From positions 9,056,109-9,120,108 of the forward strand of contig NC_088325.1 of assembly GCF_910592395.1 (NCBI RefSeq): 64,000 nucleotides of DNA, written 5' to 3'. The position numbers and the translations under genes were made by a program. This DNA is from Lineus longissimus. Lineage: Eukaryota; Nemertea; Pilidiophora; Heteronemertea; Lineidae. The first letter of the stretch is position 1, and the number at the start of each line of letters is the position of its first letter. Shown here piece after piece: positions 23,585 through 36,427 of this stretch. The notes beneath the pieces were generated by a model. That model was not told the origin of the DNA. It saw only the letters and a list, made by a program, of their open reading frames with translations, and did not search any database.

Positions 23585-24058
23585 TTTCAGGTCTTTGTAC
23601 TCCTTGCACAATATCCGTGCATTTTGGTTTCTAGTTTGTCCAAAGAGACATTAAATTGGCATAAAATTGTTTTTGTTGAAATCGTAAGCTTTTTCCTTTA
23701 AGTCTTTTAGTAGCAGGCGAGGGTTAATGAAGTCAATCCCCGCCAGCCATGGCCATTGTTGACGCTAGCCTGGTCTTTCAAGTCTGGACAAAGTTGACAC
23801 TCACCGCGACCGCGCGGCATTGACAATGGTGACAATTAGGCCTATACAATGCACGTGGATTCCCATGAACATGGATATTCAATGATTTGCCGATCTTGGC
23901 GAGTTCGCCCGATGGCCGGATATGTCATCCGATACAGTATATGAATGCCCTTTCGACATACGAAACTTCCTTTCCATGCATTTACTCTGTGCCGGGAACA
24001 TGGCCAAGAGATAGCGATCTCGCAATTGGACGGATACTGAATTTGATGTTTTAGTGGA

Positions 24059-24723
24059 GTGTCAGAAGCCACCTCTTGCAAGGATACCCCGAGTCTCCCA
24101 TGTACTTCTCCTTGTACCGGATAGGTCGGATCCGCAAGTTCCTTGACCAAGGCAGTGCTGAACGCCTTGTCCATGCTTACGTCACCTCAAGGCTGGATAT
24201 AAGCAATTGGCTTCTGTACGGTTTACCGGACCAAACCATTGCTCCGCTCCAGCGGGTACAGAACTCAGCCACTAGGCTTATCTGCGGTACGAGGAAGCGT
24301 GATCACATCACCCCCATCTTGGAGCAGCTCCATTGGCTCCCAGTAAAGAGCCGAGCTGTCTTCAAGGTGCTGGTGATGTGTTTCAAGGCCCTCAATGGAC
24401 TTGCGCCATCATATCTGTCTTCACTTTTGCAGCGTAACGAAGGTGGGCACCTTACCAGGTCATCCTGTTCAAAGTGTCTCCTTGTACCTCGCTCAAAATC
24501 AAAGTACGGGGATCGCAGTTTCTCCGTGGCTGCCCCTTATCTCTGGAATCGACTCCCCAAAGCAATTACATCTGCTGAGACCCTCACCCAATTCAAATCC
24601 CTTCTTAAAACACACTTGTTCAATCTTCACTTCAAAAAATAGAGGAGGTAGCGCTTTGAGCAGGGTGACCTGGAAAGGCGCTTTACAAATTCTATATTTA
24701 TTTATTTACATGTATTTATATTT
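24059..24723 (+). mobile_element. CR1/L2-type LINE 3' end (copy 2)
   Basis: Equivalent of 13378-14036, but with one longer open frame (24076-24642, 188 codons) that covers the RT C-terminal region from IGRIRKFLDQ to LLKTHLFNLHFKK. Then the same GCGCTTT 3' UTR and a TTTA tail. No TGA in the middle, so this copy keeps the ancestral reading better. Confidence 0.86.
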
Positions 24724-24734
24724 ATCTCCCAACA

Positions 24735-25621
24735 TCCAACCATTCGGTGGATTGTTTTCAAATGCCTGGCCAAGGCTGAACTGTGGAGAACGAAGGCGTC
24801 ACGAGACCCTCCTGGAAAACGTGCCATTCAATGTTTTGTGATCATATCCCAATCACAAACTAGCATGACATTAATGATGTGGTATCCTTTCCGATTGATA
24901 TACACGTTTTCGTTGATGTGAATATTGCGTATACGACAATGGGCCCCATCGATCGATCCAATTACTCTTGGAAAACCCGTGTTATCAAAAAATTTGGTTT
25001 TGACCTTCTGGATGTCCCTCTCGAAGTGAACGTGTTCGTCAATGCATGCTGCAAACGCGCATGACACAGCGCCAATACACCTCGATATTGTTGCAGTGCT
25101 CACATGGTGAATATCACCGATACTAGATTGTCCATGCCCGGTTGCAAAATATCGTAATTCTATACACACTTGCAATGATACTGGGAGGGCGTCATTTCTC
25201 TGAGTAGGATGCTCCAACTCCTCCGACAGCTGACGACAAAAATCGAAAAAAATGTTCTTCGGGAAACGATATCTCTTGATGAAAAAATCATCTCTCATGG
25301 AATCCAGCGGATTAAATCGATCCCTGAATACCCGTTCTCGTCGAATATTTCCCTTTTCCGTTCCTGAATCAAGCGCAACATGATTCCACGTCTACCCTGG
25401 ACGAAGTCCTCGCGACTAAAGGAACTCCAGACTACCTTCAGGTTTAAACGAACCGAATAAAATAAAGACAGGATAAAACTACTACCTGAAACACTCTTAA
25501 TGGTAACATTAACCTAGATATTTTAAAGGCACGTTTATGAAACGCGTTCTTCCTTTAAGGAGTGACTTTATACTAGCATTATGGCTAAAGGCACTTTATT
25601 AGGCTTTATGAAACAGGTCCC
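24735..25621 (-). mobile_element. PIF/Harbinger element fragment (copy 2)
   Basis: Transposase from near 25383: HPTQRNDAL, LRYFATGH, VSTATISRC, then in the same frame RVIGSIDGAHCRI (first catalytic Asp) and YINRKGYHIINVMLVCD. A stop at 24828 is followed by MARFPGGSRDAF, the second-Asp region, which now has Arg-Asp. The C-terminus is lost at the LINE junction. The outer end GGGACCTGTTTCATAAAGCC is at 25621. Preserved better than copy 1. Confidence 0.78.
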
Positions 25622-27266
25622 AGGTCTCTGGCCTGCAACATTAGGCCTATGCCTAGGCGAGTACAATACATCGAAGGTAAACAATGACTTGGGACCATTT
25701 CATTGAATTAACTGTCGGCTGACTTTCGCAAGTGGTCTATTACGAGTGCATACGTTTCGAATCCAGAGCTTCGGCTCCAAAGTATGGTTCCACTGCAAAC
25801 TCAGTTGATGCCGAACTCGGTAGGCCTACATGCAGTGGAGAGTGACATCCATGTAATTCTAGAGCGTTAGATTCAATAAAAAAGGCGTTCGACTCTCACC
25901 GTTCCCCAATTGACGGTACCGTCTCATCCGTCTTCGCCGTTGACAATTTTCATGCGCACCCCTGATGTCATCCTTGTTACGAATCCAGTGGCGGAATGTA
26001 TTAACTCTAATGTTACGAAACCTGGCAAAGTCAGCGGGAGTATGCCCTTGGTCGTGTCCTTCAAGATGAGCCAGCCAGTACATGTCCATATACCGGATCT
26101 TTTGCTCCAACGAATAGGCTTGGAGTCGGCGCCTTGGAGGCGCAGGGTCCACATCCATCGCCATGCACGTACATGAGCAGTGCCAGGCGACGAATAAAAA
26201 GAAAATAGAATCTCGCCTTGCATTTTGAATTTGAGTCTTCAAACTGTTGAACGCAACTTTCGGAAGCTCAGTCAATGCCATGAATGCGACAAAATTATGT
26301 GTAAGGCCTCTCGATGCGATGTCGTAATCATCGTTTATGGGAAACGCCGTGGAAAGAATACCCTGTGCAAGAGAAAGGCCCAATTAACCCTGCGACTATT
26401 GACAATGGTTATTCCATTGAAATCACTATGACCCTGGCACCTGTCTATAAAACTTAGAAAATTTCGAACGGGTTGAGGCCGAGGTAAGTGGGATTTTCCC
26501 GAACGTACAGACATTTGGATAAATAGTTTCAGTGGTTACGAAATTTGACAATAACTTTGACCTCTGTTTCCTTCAAAAGCTGGTCAGGGTCAAAACCCGT
26601 AAAACAAATTATGTCCTCTACCATGAGGTATATGCCATACAAAATTCAGCAAGCTGTGAACAATATCAGCAAAGTTATGGAATGTTTTCTGTTTTCGCAT
26701 AATGCCCCCTAGTGGCCAAATCGTAAGTCAGATCACACTGGATATCGAAATTATTCTACCGGACCCCTGTTCTTCCTTTTTTTTTAAATAAGTGAAATAT
26801 CTAGGTGTTCTAAAGTTATAGCCTGGACGCACGACGCACGATCCACAACGCAGTTCGCACAACATACCATACCATAATATATCCGTATTGTCAGGAGGGC
26901 ATACAAAGGACCGGCAATAAGTCTCCATTCTGCATCTAGTACCATTTATGACAAGTATGTCACTGCTTCTTTCTCTAAAATGACTATTGAAATCTCTAAA
27001 TATATCTTATTCATAAAACAATAATGTAAAAAATTGATATCAGGCATATCTCGCCTATAAGAAAAAGGTAACATATCAAGAACAGAGAGCCTCTCTTTAA
27101 AACTCAAATGACCACCTAAAATATTCCTTCAGGCTCTATTTGTTGAATCCTTTCTACTAGGTTGTCTTTGGTGATTCCGTCCCAAAAAACAGGTTCTACA
27201 TATTGTGCCTTCCGCTTCATCATTGTTCTAGGAATGTTTGGATGTAGAGGACTTTCGGTGTGTTAC

Positions 27267-27365
27267 CTTTGACTGCTTGTCGACCTCTGCGTCATATTTC
27301 AATAGACTATCTACGACTTCTTGGTCACTATTGTTAGAGGCGATCATAAGCGCCGTCCAACCGTT
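27267..27365 (-). CDS. ANK repeat exon, class B
   Basis: 99 bp, phase 0-0. Starts NGWTALMIAS; residues 11-14 NNSD, 23-25 KYD; ends VDKQSK. Splice sites intact. Confidence 0.85.
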
Positions 27366-28081
27366 CTGAAAAGATACAGACATACTATCGATAATCAAAT
27401 AGAGCAGTATACGAATGGATCAGAGCATAGTAAATTTGAGATGAATGAAAGAAAACTGTACAGTGTTCTGTCTGTCCGTCCATCTTCGAACGTGGGGCAG
27501 GGCGCATGTTGTCTAACGGTTAAACAAAGATATTATTCAACTTAATGTCTTACTACATACCAATAAGTAGTTAGAGTCATATTTCCTCTGATCAGAAATC
27601 GAAAATTAACGATTTGAGCTAATTTCAGCATGCTAGGGGCTTTGTTCGAAAATATTCATCTCACTCAGATTTATATATCGTATAGCCTCCGTGTACAGAC
27701 GTGTTTGATAAAATATGAAATCGAAATAAACAAATAGATGAGAAGCCAATGTCGAGATTACTTTGAACGGATTCAATCAAGTAGACGATTAGTGTAGAGG
27801 CCTAATTATTTTTGATTGAAATTAGTTTTTGGGAAAATCAAAACTATATTTTGGCAGATAATATAGATTTTTTTCGATTTTCGATATATTTCATGAAAAA
27901 AATACACTCCGTAACTCGAGGACAAGCGTAAATCTGCAACAATTATCCCTCCCTCAAAAAGATAAGCGATTAAACTAACTTCACTCCATATCTGCATCTT
28001 TGGCTTTTGCGTGATCATAGTGATTGACTAATGATTTGTCAGGAATTAACGTTCGGATGTAAGGGACTTTTAGGGCGTTAC

Positions 28082-28180
28082 CTTCTTCTGTTCGTTAACA
28101 TATGCTCCAGCTTCCAATAAATCATCTACGACCTCAATGTGACCTTCATTGGAGGCAATCATGAGCGCCGTCTCGCCCTC
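28082..28180 (-). CDS. ANK repeat exon, class A
   Basis: 99 bp, phase 0-0. Starts [18 protein letters not shown]; ends VNEQKK. Acceptor CTTCCTTCAG, donor GTAACGCCC. Intact. Confidence 0.85.
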
Positions 28181-28510
28181 CTGAAGGAAGATAGACATAA
28201 GACATAATCAAATATTGAAATATTAAAATAGACGAATAGATTTTTAAAGCATGAAGTTGAGGTTGTTTTTGAACTGAGTCACCCAGCAGATGTGTATTGT
28301 CAATTATTTACACCTGTATACTTGTATATTTGAGACCTGCGATAGGCTCTTTGCGACTTTCTTTCGGGTTTTTTTTCCAAATATCCATTCGCGATACCAA
28401 AGCGTAAGTCAGATCACGCCGGATATATAATACATTCTACTAGACTCCTGTTCTTACTTTTTTTAAAATGAGTGAAATCTCTAGGTGTTCGAAAGTCATA
28501 GTCCGGACGC

Positions 28511-31500
28511 AATTTTTTTTCTGACCCTTTCAGCAAAGCATTGTGTACATTCTTAACCAATCAGATTTCGAGTGACATCATAGCCCATATAAAGGTATCG
28601 TTTACACGTGCCTTTGTTTACATTTCATACTAAACATTTTTGCAGTGCTTTTGTCTTATTGTCATTGTTTTTTGGAAATGATATTTCACTTGAGATATTG
28701 TTCGTCTCACTCAAAACTGTCTGTGGTGAAAACAAGGCTATAGTCTTTACATCCTCCACGATGAAGATGAAACATCCTCATACGCCTGACTCTGGTGTTT
28801 TAGAATAAGTCTGCCAAAGGGGGAACTGAAGGGCATTTCTTCTTGGAAATTTCCTGTGCCTCTTGTAGTTACTTCTGAACATATTCATACAGGAGAAGAA
28901 CAATTAAATGATCTTTTTGGTACATCTAGAGATCACCACTTTACAGATGCAACACCTGTGATTGTGAGAAATACATTGTGAGACTTCTAGAAAGCAACAC
29001 AATTGAAAGACATGATAACACAAGAACGATTTCTATATGATTTGACTGATTTATTTAGTTTCAAAATATCAGTATACACCACAATATACTTGACTCATAT
29101 TCTACACCAGACATCAAACTGAACCCAAATTAAAAAGAATGGGTGAAGTGTACAAATACTAGTACACGGTAGTACTGCATTAGAGAACATTCACAATTTA
29201 CTACTGTGTGTTTTTCCCAAACTCTGGTTCTTCATTACACATTGAGCTAAATTATGTGGAGCCTTCCTTGGTCTTTTCTTGGGAAGGAGACTTCCTACAC
29301 TTTCTGAGTTTGGTCTCTTGACATGGCATTTGGACGCTTTTGTGTTTCGTCCAGTAATGAGGCATCTTCTCCCCCCAATATCAGATTTCCTCCGTCCGAT
29401 TGCTGTTGGCTGCACACCAATTGTAGACCCACGAGGCTTGGATTTGGTAGAGGTATTGGTAACACCAGCACCTGTATATCTCCCGAAACATGCTAGAGCT
29501 GAATCCAAAGCGGTATCGGTAATAAGTTCATCAGACAGTTTCACAAATTTCTTTGCAGATGCTCTTAACTCGGGTTTTTTCTGTATTCTTGAGCAAATAT
29601 ATTCCGCAGCTTTCATGATCTGCGGCTGAAGTGTGTTCAGGTCATCACTTATGTCAATGTTGTTGTCACTTCTCACGGACTGCCCACCATGACGAGTAAG
29701 AAATCTATTCTGTAGTTGCCTTTGTTGCTCGAGGCTCCAATGGTCATTCTCATTTGGAGGATACTCAGGATCGAAGGCCACTGTGGTTTCAGTTGGACCG
29801 GTAGGCGAACCAGTGTCTGGAGAAGCAGCTGGCATCACTTCTTCATCATCTGACATGGAGACAACTTGTGCTGGCTAATTTTGATGTGCATCCCTAAGAC
29901 TGACGAACCAACAGCTTGGCAATTTAGTGCAGCCAGTGGCCACTTGGTAGAGACGACCACGCAAGACAGCAGATGTGACCCTGACAAAATTAACAGATTT
30001 CATCCCAAAATGCTTCACAATTGCACCCTGGTGTTTGCAGGAGCCTCCAGTTTTACCGGTGTAACAGGAGCACATACACATAGACATGTCAACATGGTAG
30101 GTTACATCCTTTTATGTCTCACTTGGCACACTGAATATCAAATTTGGGAATTGTTTGATATCGTCCTTAGTGATTTTCAGATCACCTTTCAGCATATACC
30201 TGTTTGATATGGACATGCAGCCATCTAATCGGTTGTTGGCAACATCGATCAATCGACGCACGTAGTATGCCTCAAACCTGGTGAGCATAAAATCGAAGTT
30301 GAACAACATTGAAAGCCTTTACATGGTTGAACACTTTGTATCTTAGAATTCGCATAGCTGCCTCAACATAGTTATTGGTGTTATTACCACGTATTGGTAA
30401 CTCCTCCTGTAGGCTTACAGCTCAAGCATGGCGACGATCATAAGTGTCCTGAAGATGGTGATGAAATCCTCCGTATCGTTGCGCAATGGGATCTCCAAGT
30501 GCACGATCATACTTCTGGGAGAATTCCTTCTCATCGTTAGCATAGACCATCTCCTTTCACAAAGAAAACAGATGAGGTCTGTCTTCTTTCTTTATACTAT
30601 GTTTTGCATCCCACAAGTAGCGCCAATTGACTTGAAGCACGTGAAAAACACACAGCAGCAAAACAGAGTCAGGAAAACAGTTTGTGAGAGCAGATCTTTC
30701 AGCTGTGGAATCATCTGTCATAAAAACTGCAGGCCCCTCCTGTCCTCTACCATAAAATGCTCGATCAGGTAAAACTTCCATCAGGAGTTCAAGTCCAGCA
30801 TTGGTGACATCCGTACTCTCAGATGTCGTTATAAGGACAACGAGGGGCAATCCACCAGCACAGGAATGAGTCAGTAAAAGAAATATTCTGCAGTGGTATC
30901 TGTCCACACCATCACTAGCATCCACGAATACCAACTCTCCACCCTGTTCAACAAGTTCATGAACCCTTTGCATCAAGGGACTGCAAACTGCCACAACAAA
31001 GTCTTTGTCTAATGCCTTGAACTTCACAAGTTCTTTGTCGTTCTGGCAGTTGTACTGCTCGACGTGCTTCTCCAGGTCTTTCAGCATCTGTTCACCACTC
31101 GGAGCTCCGTATACCTTCTTGAAACTCTGGGAATACAACCTGAAATGATACAAAAGACATTTAACGGTCAAGTCTATAGTATACATAAAACGTTCTACAG
31201 TCGACTTGTCCTTGTGAGGTGTCCTTGGAAAAGAGAAGGAATTCATGTGCTGATGATAGTATTTTTTTAAGAAATGTGCATGCAAATGCAATAAGAAAGG
31301 ATCAGTATCAGAAAACAATGAAATAAGAGAAACAAGAACGTACCTGTAACAATAGCCAGCATCAGGCAACTATGCTCTGTCAGCTGCTGCAAAAACGTAG
31401 TTATCTCCTTCCAAGAACTCAAGGTCAATCTTGAGAGCTTCAAGGGCAGATGATGGTGAATGGCCACTCTGGAACAGCTCGAGCAGCTTCTGCTTGGCTT

Positions 31501-32619
31501 CATCAGACACGTCCCGCTCTTTCAAACTGTCAGCAGAGATGAGTTCATGGTTGTGCACGTTTTTAAACTGAAGAACACCTGGGTGCCTAGGCAGATGAGG
31601 ATCTTCAGCAGAGGCCCTGAAATTGAAGATAGAATCTTGTTATTGCACTTTTAAACAAGACAGGGTACGCTGAGTAGGCCTGCTGCATGCAAAAAAATCA
31701 AGGTGGGCAGAGACGTTAATGACTGTTTCATCAGTGGGTATTAAGACTATTACAGCCAGTGGATCTCAGTATGTCACACGCAGACAAGGATATGACCTGT
31801 GTTCTACCTACCGAAACTTATGTTTGAATTCTGTTCTCTTCACAGTTATGGTCAGCAACGCTGGACAGTCACAGTTTTTGGAACCCCTCCTGCTATCAGC
31901 CGTGAAACTGCGAGGATGGGTATTATGCTGGCATCGGAAGTTTCGCTTGTATAGGTTGACTCTGCCCTTCGCAACCTTCCCATTGTTCAGCCTCCATGTA
32001 GTCTTTGTATTTTCTTCAAACTGTTTCCTCCATTTTTCACCTGTTTTTTCATCAGAAATATTGACTCGTATGACTGGATATTGTTCCTCGTCTTCATTTA
32101 CAGCAACAAATTTGTATTGAAATCCATCCGGGAGTTTTTTCTGCCAAATAAATAAAGAATATTCAAATGCATTTCACTATAACCTGTGACTAGTCTAACA
32201 TCAGGACTAGGTGTTATGTACTCTTGCCGTGGTGTATCATATCAGGCCTCCCTATGTATACACATTTGATTATTGTACACACGCACATACACATGCACAG
32301 CATGGTAAGTGCATGCATGGCAAATAGTAGGCCTATGCGTTTGCACTACACTCAGTGGTTTTTTTACAGCTTGATACGATAGACAACCAAAAACCGATAA
32401 ATATTAATATCTATTCAGTAAATTCCTAAAGTTAATCATACCTTCTATGCTTCAAACTCGCTGAGACTGCTGTGTTTGTCCTTTTTGTGAACATAATCGA
32501 TGTTTAACAATTCCGCCATTGCATTCTGCTAAAGTTCAACTGAGGTCACTGACTTGTCGAATTCTGATTGGCCAAAAGTGCACAATGCTTTGCTGAAAGG
32601 GCCAGGAAAAAAATGCACC
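28511..32619 (-). mobile_element. MULE (Mutator-like) transposon
   Basis: Inverted ends: the left contains CTTTCAGCAAAGCATTGTG and the right the same read in reverse, inside a longer match that includes CCAATCAGA. Flanks CCGGACGC (28503-28510) and CCGGACAC (32620-32627) are a near-perfect 8-bp target duplication; 9 bp is possible. Excision leaves 862 bp between ANK exons 28082 and 33061, normal for an A to B module. One gene on the minus strand. Confidence 0.88.
29191..32140 (-). pseudogene. MULE transposase gene
   Basis: Exons by splice sites: 31812-32140 (basic; C-x-H and CDCP residues, WRKxF-type zinc-binding N-terminus), 31344-31616 (HNHEL, FLYWCH/FAR1-like end, then helical), 31139 down to about 30590 (MULE domain: ELVFVDASDGVD, GGLPLVVLITTSES, VFMTDDSTAER, LLCVFHVLQVNWRYLW), then RGNNTNNYVEAAMRI near 30390 and a SWIM zinc finger CSCYTGKTGGSCKH near 30060. 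The C-terminal tail, 29191-29856, is basic with PKKRPRKAP, a likely nuclear signal. Breaks include an in-frame TAG near 31370 and frame changes between 30560 and 29870. Confidence 0.82.
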
Positions 32620-33060
32620 CCGGACACATGATCCACAACGCATGATGCACAACATACCATACCATAAGACGTCCGTCTTGCGATGAGGGCATAAAAAGGA
32701 CCGGCAATAACACTGCATTCTGTATCTAGTACCATTTATGACAAGTGTGTCACTGCTTCTTTCTCTAAAAGGTCTATATTTTGAAATCTCTGAATCTATC
32801 TTATTCATAAAACAAAAATGTAAGGAATCGAGATTAGGCATATCTCGCCTATAAGACAAAGGTAACATATTAAGAACAGAGAGCCTCTCTTTAAAACTCA
32901 AATGACCACCTAACATATTCCTTCAGGCTCTCTTTGTTGAACCCTTTCTACTAGGATGTATTAGGTGATTTCGTCCGAAGAAACAGGTTCTACATCATTT
33001 GCCTTCCGCTTTACAATTGTTCTAGGGATGTTTAGATGAAGAGGACTTTCGGTGTGTTAC

Positions 33061-33159
33061 CTTCAACTGCTTGTTGACCTCTGCATTATATTTCAATAGA
33101 CTCTCTACCACTCTTGGGTTACCTCTTTTAGAGGCGATCATTAGCGCCGTCCAACCGTT
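33061..33159 (-). CDS. ANK repeat exon, class B
   Basis: 99 bp, phase 0-0. Starts NGWTALMIAS; residues 11-14 KRGN, 16 Arg, 23-25 KYN; ends VNKQLK. Intact. Confidence 0.85.
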
Positions 33160-34580
33160 CTGAAAAGAGACAGACATACTATCGATAATCAAATAGAGCA
33201 GTATACGAATGGATAAGAGCATAGTAAATTTGAGATCAATGAAAGAAAACTGTTCAGTGTTCTGTCTGTCCGTCGATCTTCCAACGTGGGGCGGGGCGCA
33301 TGTTGTCTATATGGTTAGATAAAGAGATTATTCAACTTGATATCTTACTACATGTACCGGTAAGTAGTAAGAGTCATATTTTCTCTGATGAGAAATCGAA
33401 TATTAACGTGATTCGACCTAATTTCAGCATGCTAGGGGCTTTCTTTGAAAAGCTTCATATCACTTTCATTTATATATTGTATAGTCTCCGTGTACAGACA
33501 TTTTTGATAAAATATGATAAGATATAGGTTGTTTATTATGCCTGTCACGGAAGAGTCGTGCAAATGCAGTCCGAGTTTAAAATTAGGTGTTAAGTTTTCC
33601 TGAAAAAATTACAGCATCATTATAAAGAAACCCATCTGCATGCAAGACATCTAAAATATTTCATAATGGAAATTCCGGAAGAGAGACATATCCGAACAAT
33701 TGTACCTTCCGTGACACTTTTAGTATATAACGGACCAAAAGACCAAAAACATAATTTGGTCAATGTTTCATGGTATTAGTCACCTAGGGGTACATATGTT
33801 CAGAAATTTGGATGAATAGTTTCAGTGGTTACGAAATATTTCAGTGGTTACGAAATTTCAAAGTAATTTTCACCTCTGTTTCCTTCAAAAGCCGGTCAAG
33901 GTCAAAACCCGTACAATACACTATGTCCTCTCCCAAGAGGTATATGCCATAAAAAAATCAACAAGCTGAGATTAATATCAGCAAAGTCATGGAATGTTTT
34001 CTGTTTTCGCATAATGCCCCATAGTGGCCAAAGCGTAAGTCAGATCACACCGGATATCGAAATCATTCTACCAGACTCCTGTTCTTACTTTTTTTTAAAT
34101 GAGTGAAATCTCTAGGTGTTCTAGTTTATAGCCCGGACGCACGACGCATGATGCACAACGCAGGTCGCACAACTGACCATACCATAATATGTCCGTATTG
34201 TAAGGAGGGCATAAAAAGGACCGGTAATAAGTCTCCATTCTGCATCTAGTCCTAATCATGACAAGTGTGTCATTGCTTCTTTCTCTAAAAGGTCCATATT
34301 TTGAAATCTCTAAATCTATCTTATTCATAAAACAATAATGTAAGGAATCGATATCAGGCATATCTCGCCAATAAAACAGAGGTGACATATTAAGAACAGA
34401 GAGCCTCTCTTTATAACTCAAATGACCACCTAAAATATTCCTTCAGGCTATATTTGTTGAACCCTTTCTACTAGGTTGTATTAGGTGATTTCGTCCGAAG
34501 AAACAGGTTCTACATCATTTGCCTTTCGCTTTACAATTGTTCTAGGGATGTTTAGATGAAGAGGACTTTCGGTGTGTTAC

Positions 34581-34679
34581 CTTCAACTGCTTGTTGACCT
34601 CTGCCTTATATTTCAATAGATACTCTACGACTTTTGGGCTACCTCTTTTAGATGCGATCATAAGCGCCGTCAAACCATT
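34581..34679 (-). CDS. ANK repeat exon, class B
   Basis: 99 bp, phase 0-0. Starts NGLTALMIAS; residues 11-14 KRGS, 20 Tyr, 23-25 KYK; ends VNKQLK. Intact. Confidence 0.85.
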
Positions 34680-36328
34680 CTGAAAAAAGATAGACATACT
34701 ATCGATAATCAAATAGCGCAGTGTACGAATGGATAAGAGCATAGTAAATTTGAGATCAATGAAAGAAAACTGTTCAGTGTTCTGTCTGTCCGTCCATCTA
34801 CCAACGTGGGGCGGGGCGCATGTTGTCTATATGGTTAGATAAAGAGATTATTCAACTTGATGTCTTACTACATGTACCGGTAAGTAGTAAGAGTCATATT
34901 TCCTCTGATCAGAAATCGAATATTAACGTGATTTGACCTAATTTCAGCATGCTAGGGTTTTTGTTCGAAAAGCTTCATATCACTTTAATTTATATATTGT
35001 ATAGTCTCCGTGTGCAGACATTTTTGATAAAATATGATAAGATATAGGTTGTTTATTATGCCTGTCATGGAAGAGACGTGCAAATGTAGTCCGAGTTTTA
35101 AATTAGGTGTTAAGTTTTCCTGAAAAAATTACAGCATCATTATAAAGAAACCCATCTACATGCAACACATCTAAAATATTTCATAATGGAAATTCCGGAA
35201 GAGAGACAAATCCGAAGAATTATACCTTCCGTGACACTTTTAGTATGTAACGGACCAAAAGACCAAAAGCATAATTTGGTGAATTTTTCATTTTATGGTA
35301 TCATTCAAACTTGAAAGACAGAGAGTTTGAGATCCGGCATTTCTGGTCTTGACCGAAAATCTTCAAAATGTCACAATTTTAACACTGTTTATGCTCTTGA
35401 CCTGCAAGTTAGTGTTGAGTTGTCAATTATCCTTATATTACTACCTGTAAAGTATCAACATTATCTGCTAAATACTTTTTGAATGATGCTAGTTTAAAAA
35501 GTGTACTCGTTTTTTCTGGGCCACCAATACGAGGTCGAAAGTTGGTCTATGAGTTACTGTCACCTAGTGGTAAATATGTTCAGAAATTTGGATAAATAGT
35601 TTCAGTGGTTATGAAATATTTCAGTGGTTACGAAATTTCACAAGAACTTTACCTCTGATTCGTTCAAAAGCCGGTCAAGGTCAAAACCCGTACAATACAC
35701 TATGTCCTCTTCCAAGAGGTATATGCCACAAACAATTCAACAAGCTGAGATTAATATCAGCAAAGTTATGGAATGTTTTCTGTTTTCGCATAATGCCCCA
35801 TAGTGGCCAAAGCGTAAGTCAGATCACACCAGATATCGAAATCATTCTTCCAGACTCCTGTTCTTACTTTTTTTTGAATGAGTGAAATCTCTAGGTGTTC
35901 TAGGTGTGCAGGTCGCACAACTGACCATACCATTATATGTCCGTCTTGTAAGGAGGGCATAAAAAGAACCGGCAATAAGTCTCCATTCTGCATCTAGTCC
36001 CAATCATGACAAGTGTGTCACTGCTTCTTTCTCTAAAAGGTCTATATTTTGAAATCTCTAAATCTATCTTATTCATAAAACAATAATGTAAGGAATCGAT
36101 ATCAGGCATATCTCGCCAATAAGACAAAGGTAACATATTAAGAACAGAGAGCCTCTCTTTATAACTCAAATGACCACCTAAAATATTCCTTCAGGCTATA
36201 TTTGTTGAACCCTTTCTACTAGGTTGTATTTGGTAATTTCGTCCCAAGAAACAGGTTCTACATCATTTGCCTTCCGCTTTACAATTGTTCTAAGGATGTT
36301 TAGATGAAGAGGACTTTCGGTGTGTTAC

Positions 36329-36427
36329 CTTCAACTGCTTGTTGACCTCTGCCTTATATTTCAATAGACACTCTACGACTTTTGGGCTACCTATTTTAGA
36401 GGCGATCATAAGCGCCGTCCAACCATT
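36329..36427 (-). CDS. ANK repeat exon, class B
   Basis: 99 bp, phase 0-0. Starts NGWTALMIAS; residues 11-14 KIGS, 20 Cys, 23-25 KYK; ends VNKQLK. Intact. Confidence 0.85.

Larger units (their letters stand above)
21642..23937 (+). mobile_element. Nested pogo-like transposon, complete with TIRs
   Basis: Perfect 25-bp inverted repeats (21642-21666 and 23913-23937) starting CTGTATCGGATGACATATCC, each flanked by TA, the target duplication of the Tc1/mariner/pogo superfamily. Size 2296 bp with one gene on the plus strand. It sits in the large intron of the copy 2 host element, in opposite orientation, and is absent from copy 1. Confidence 0.92.
19886..26164 (-). pseudogene. Pogo/CENP-B-like transposase-type gene, copy 2
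   Basis: Same four-exon structure as copy 1: 25900-26164 (psq-type HTH), 21271-21493 (CENP-B-type HTH), 20597-20969 (DDE start) and 19886-20377 (DDE end, acidic tail EEEEGEGLEF). The first catalytic position is again Asn (MNQTFVRYD, codon 20825-20827). The third-Asp region reads GGCTSLVQPLDLT, closer to the family form than copy 1. Breaks: a frameshift near 20255, TGA near 20138 and TAA near 20007. Its large intron holds the LINE, the Harbinger fragment and the nested element. An upstream Met at 26383 is also in frame. Confidence 0.8.
19341..26501 (-). mobile_element. Pogo/CENP-B-like DNA transposon, copy 2
   Basis: Same ends and same insertion point in an ANK module as copy 1. Left flank TA; right flank AACGTACAG compared with the expected TATGTACAG. 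Excising it leaves 1771 bp between the ANK exons at 18333 and 27267. Unlike copy 1, it lacks the 319-bp MITE but carries a complete second pogo-like transposon at 21642-23937. Interior sequence is otherwise close to copy 1. Confidence 0.85.

Noticed and set aside
29279-32120. Plus-strand frames at 29279-29629, 30428-30772 and 31719-32120
   Set aside because: Shadows of the MULE transposase exons on the minus strand.
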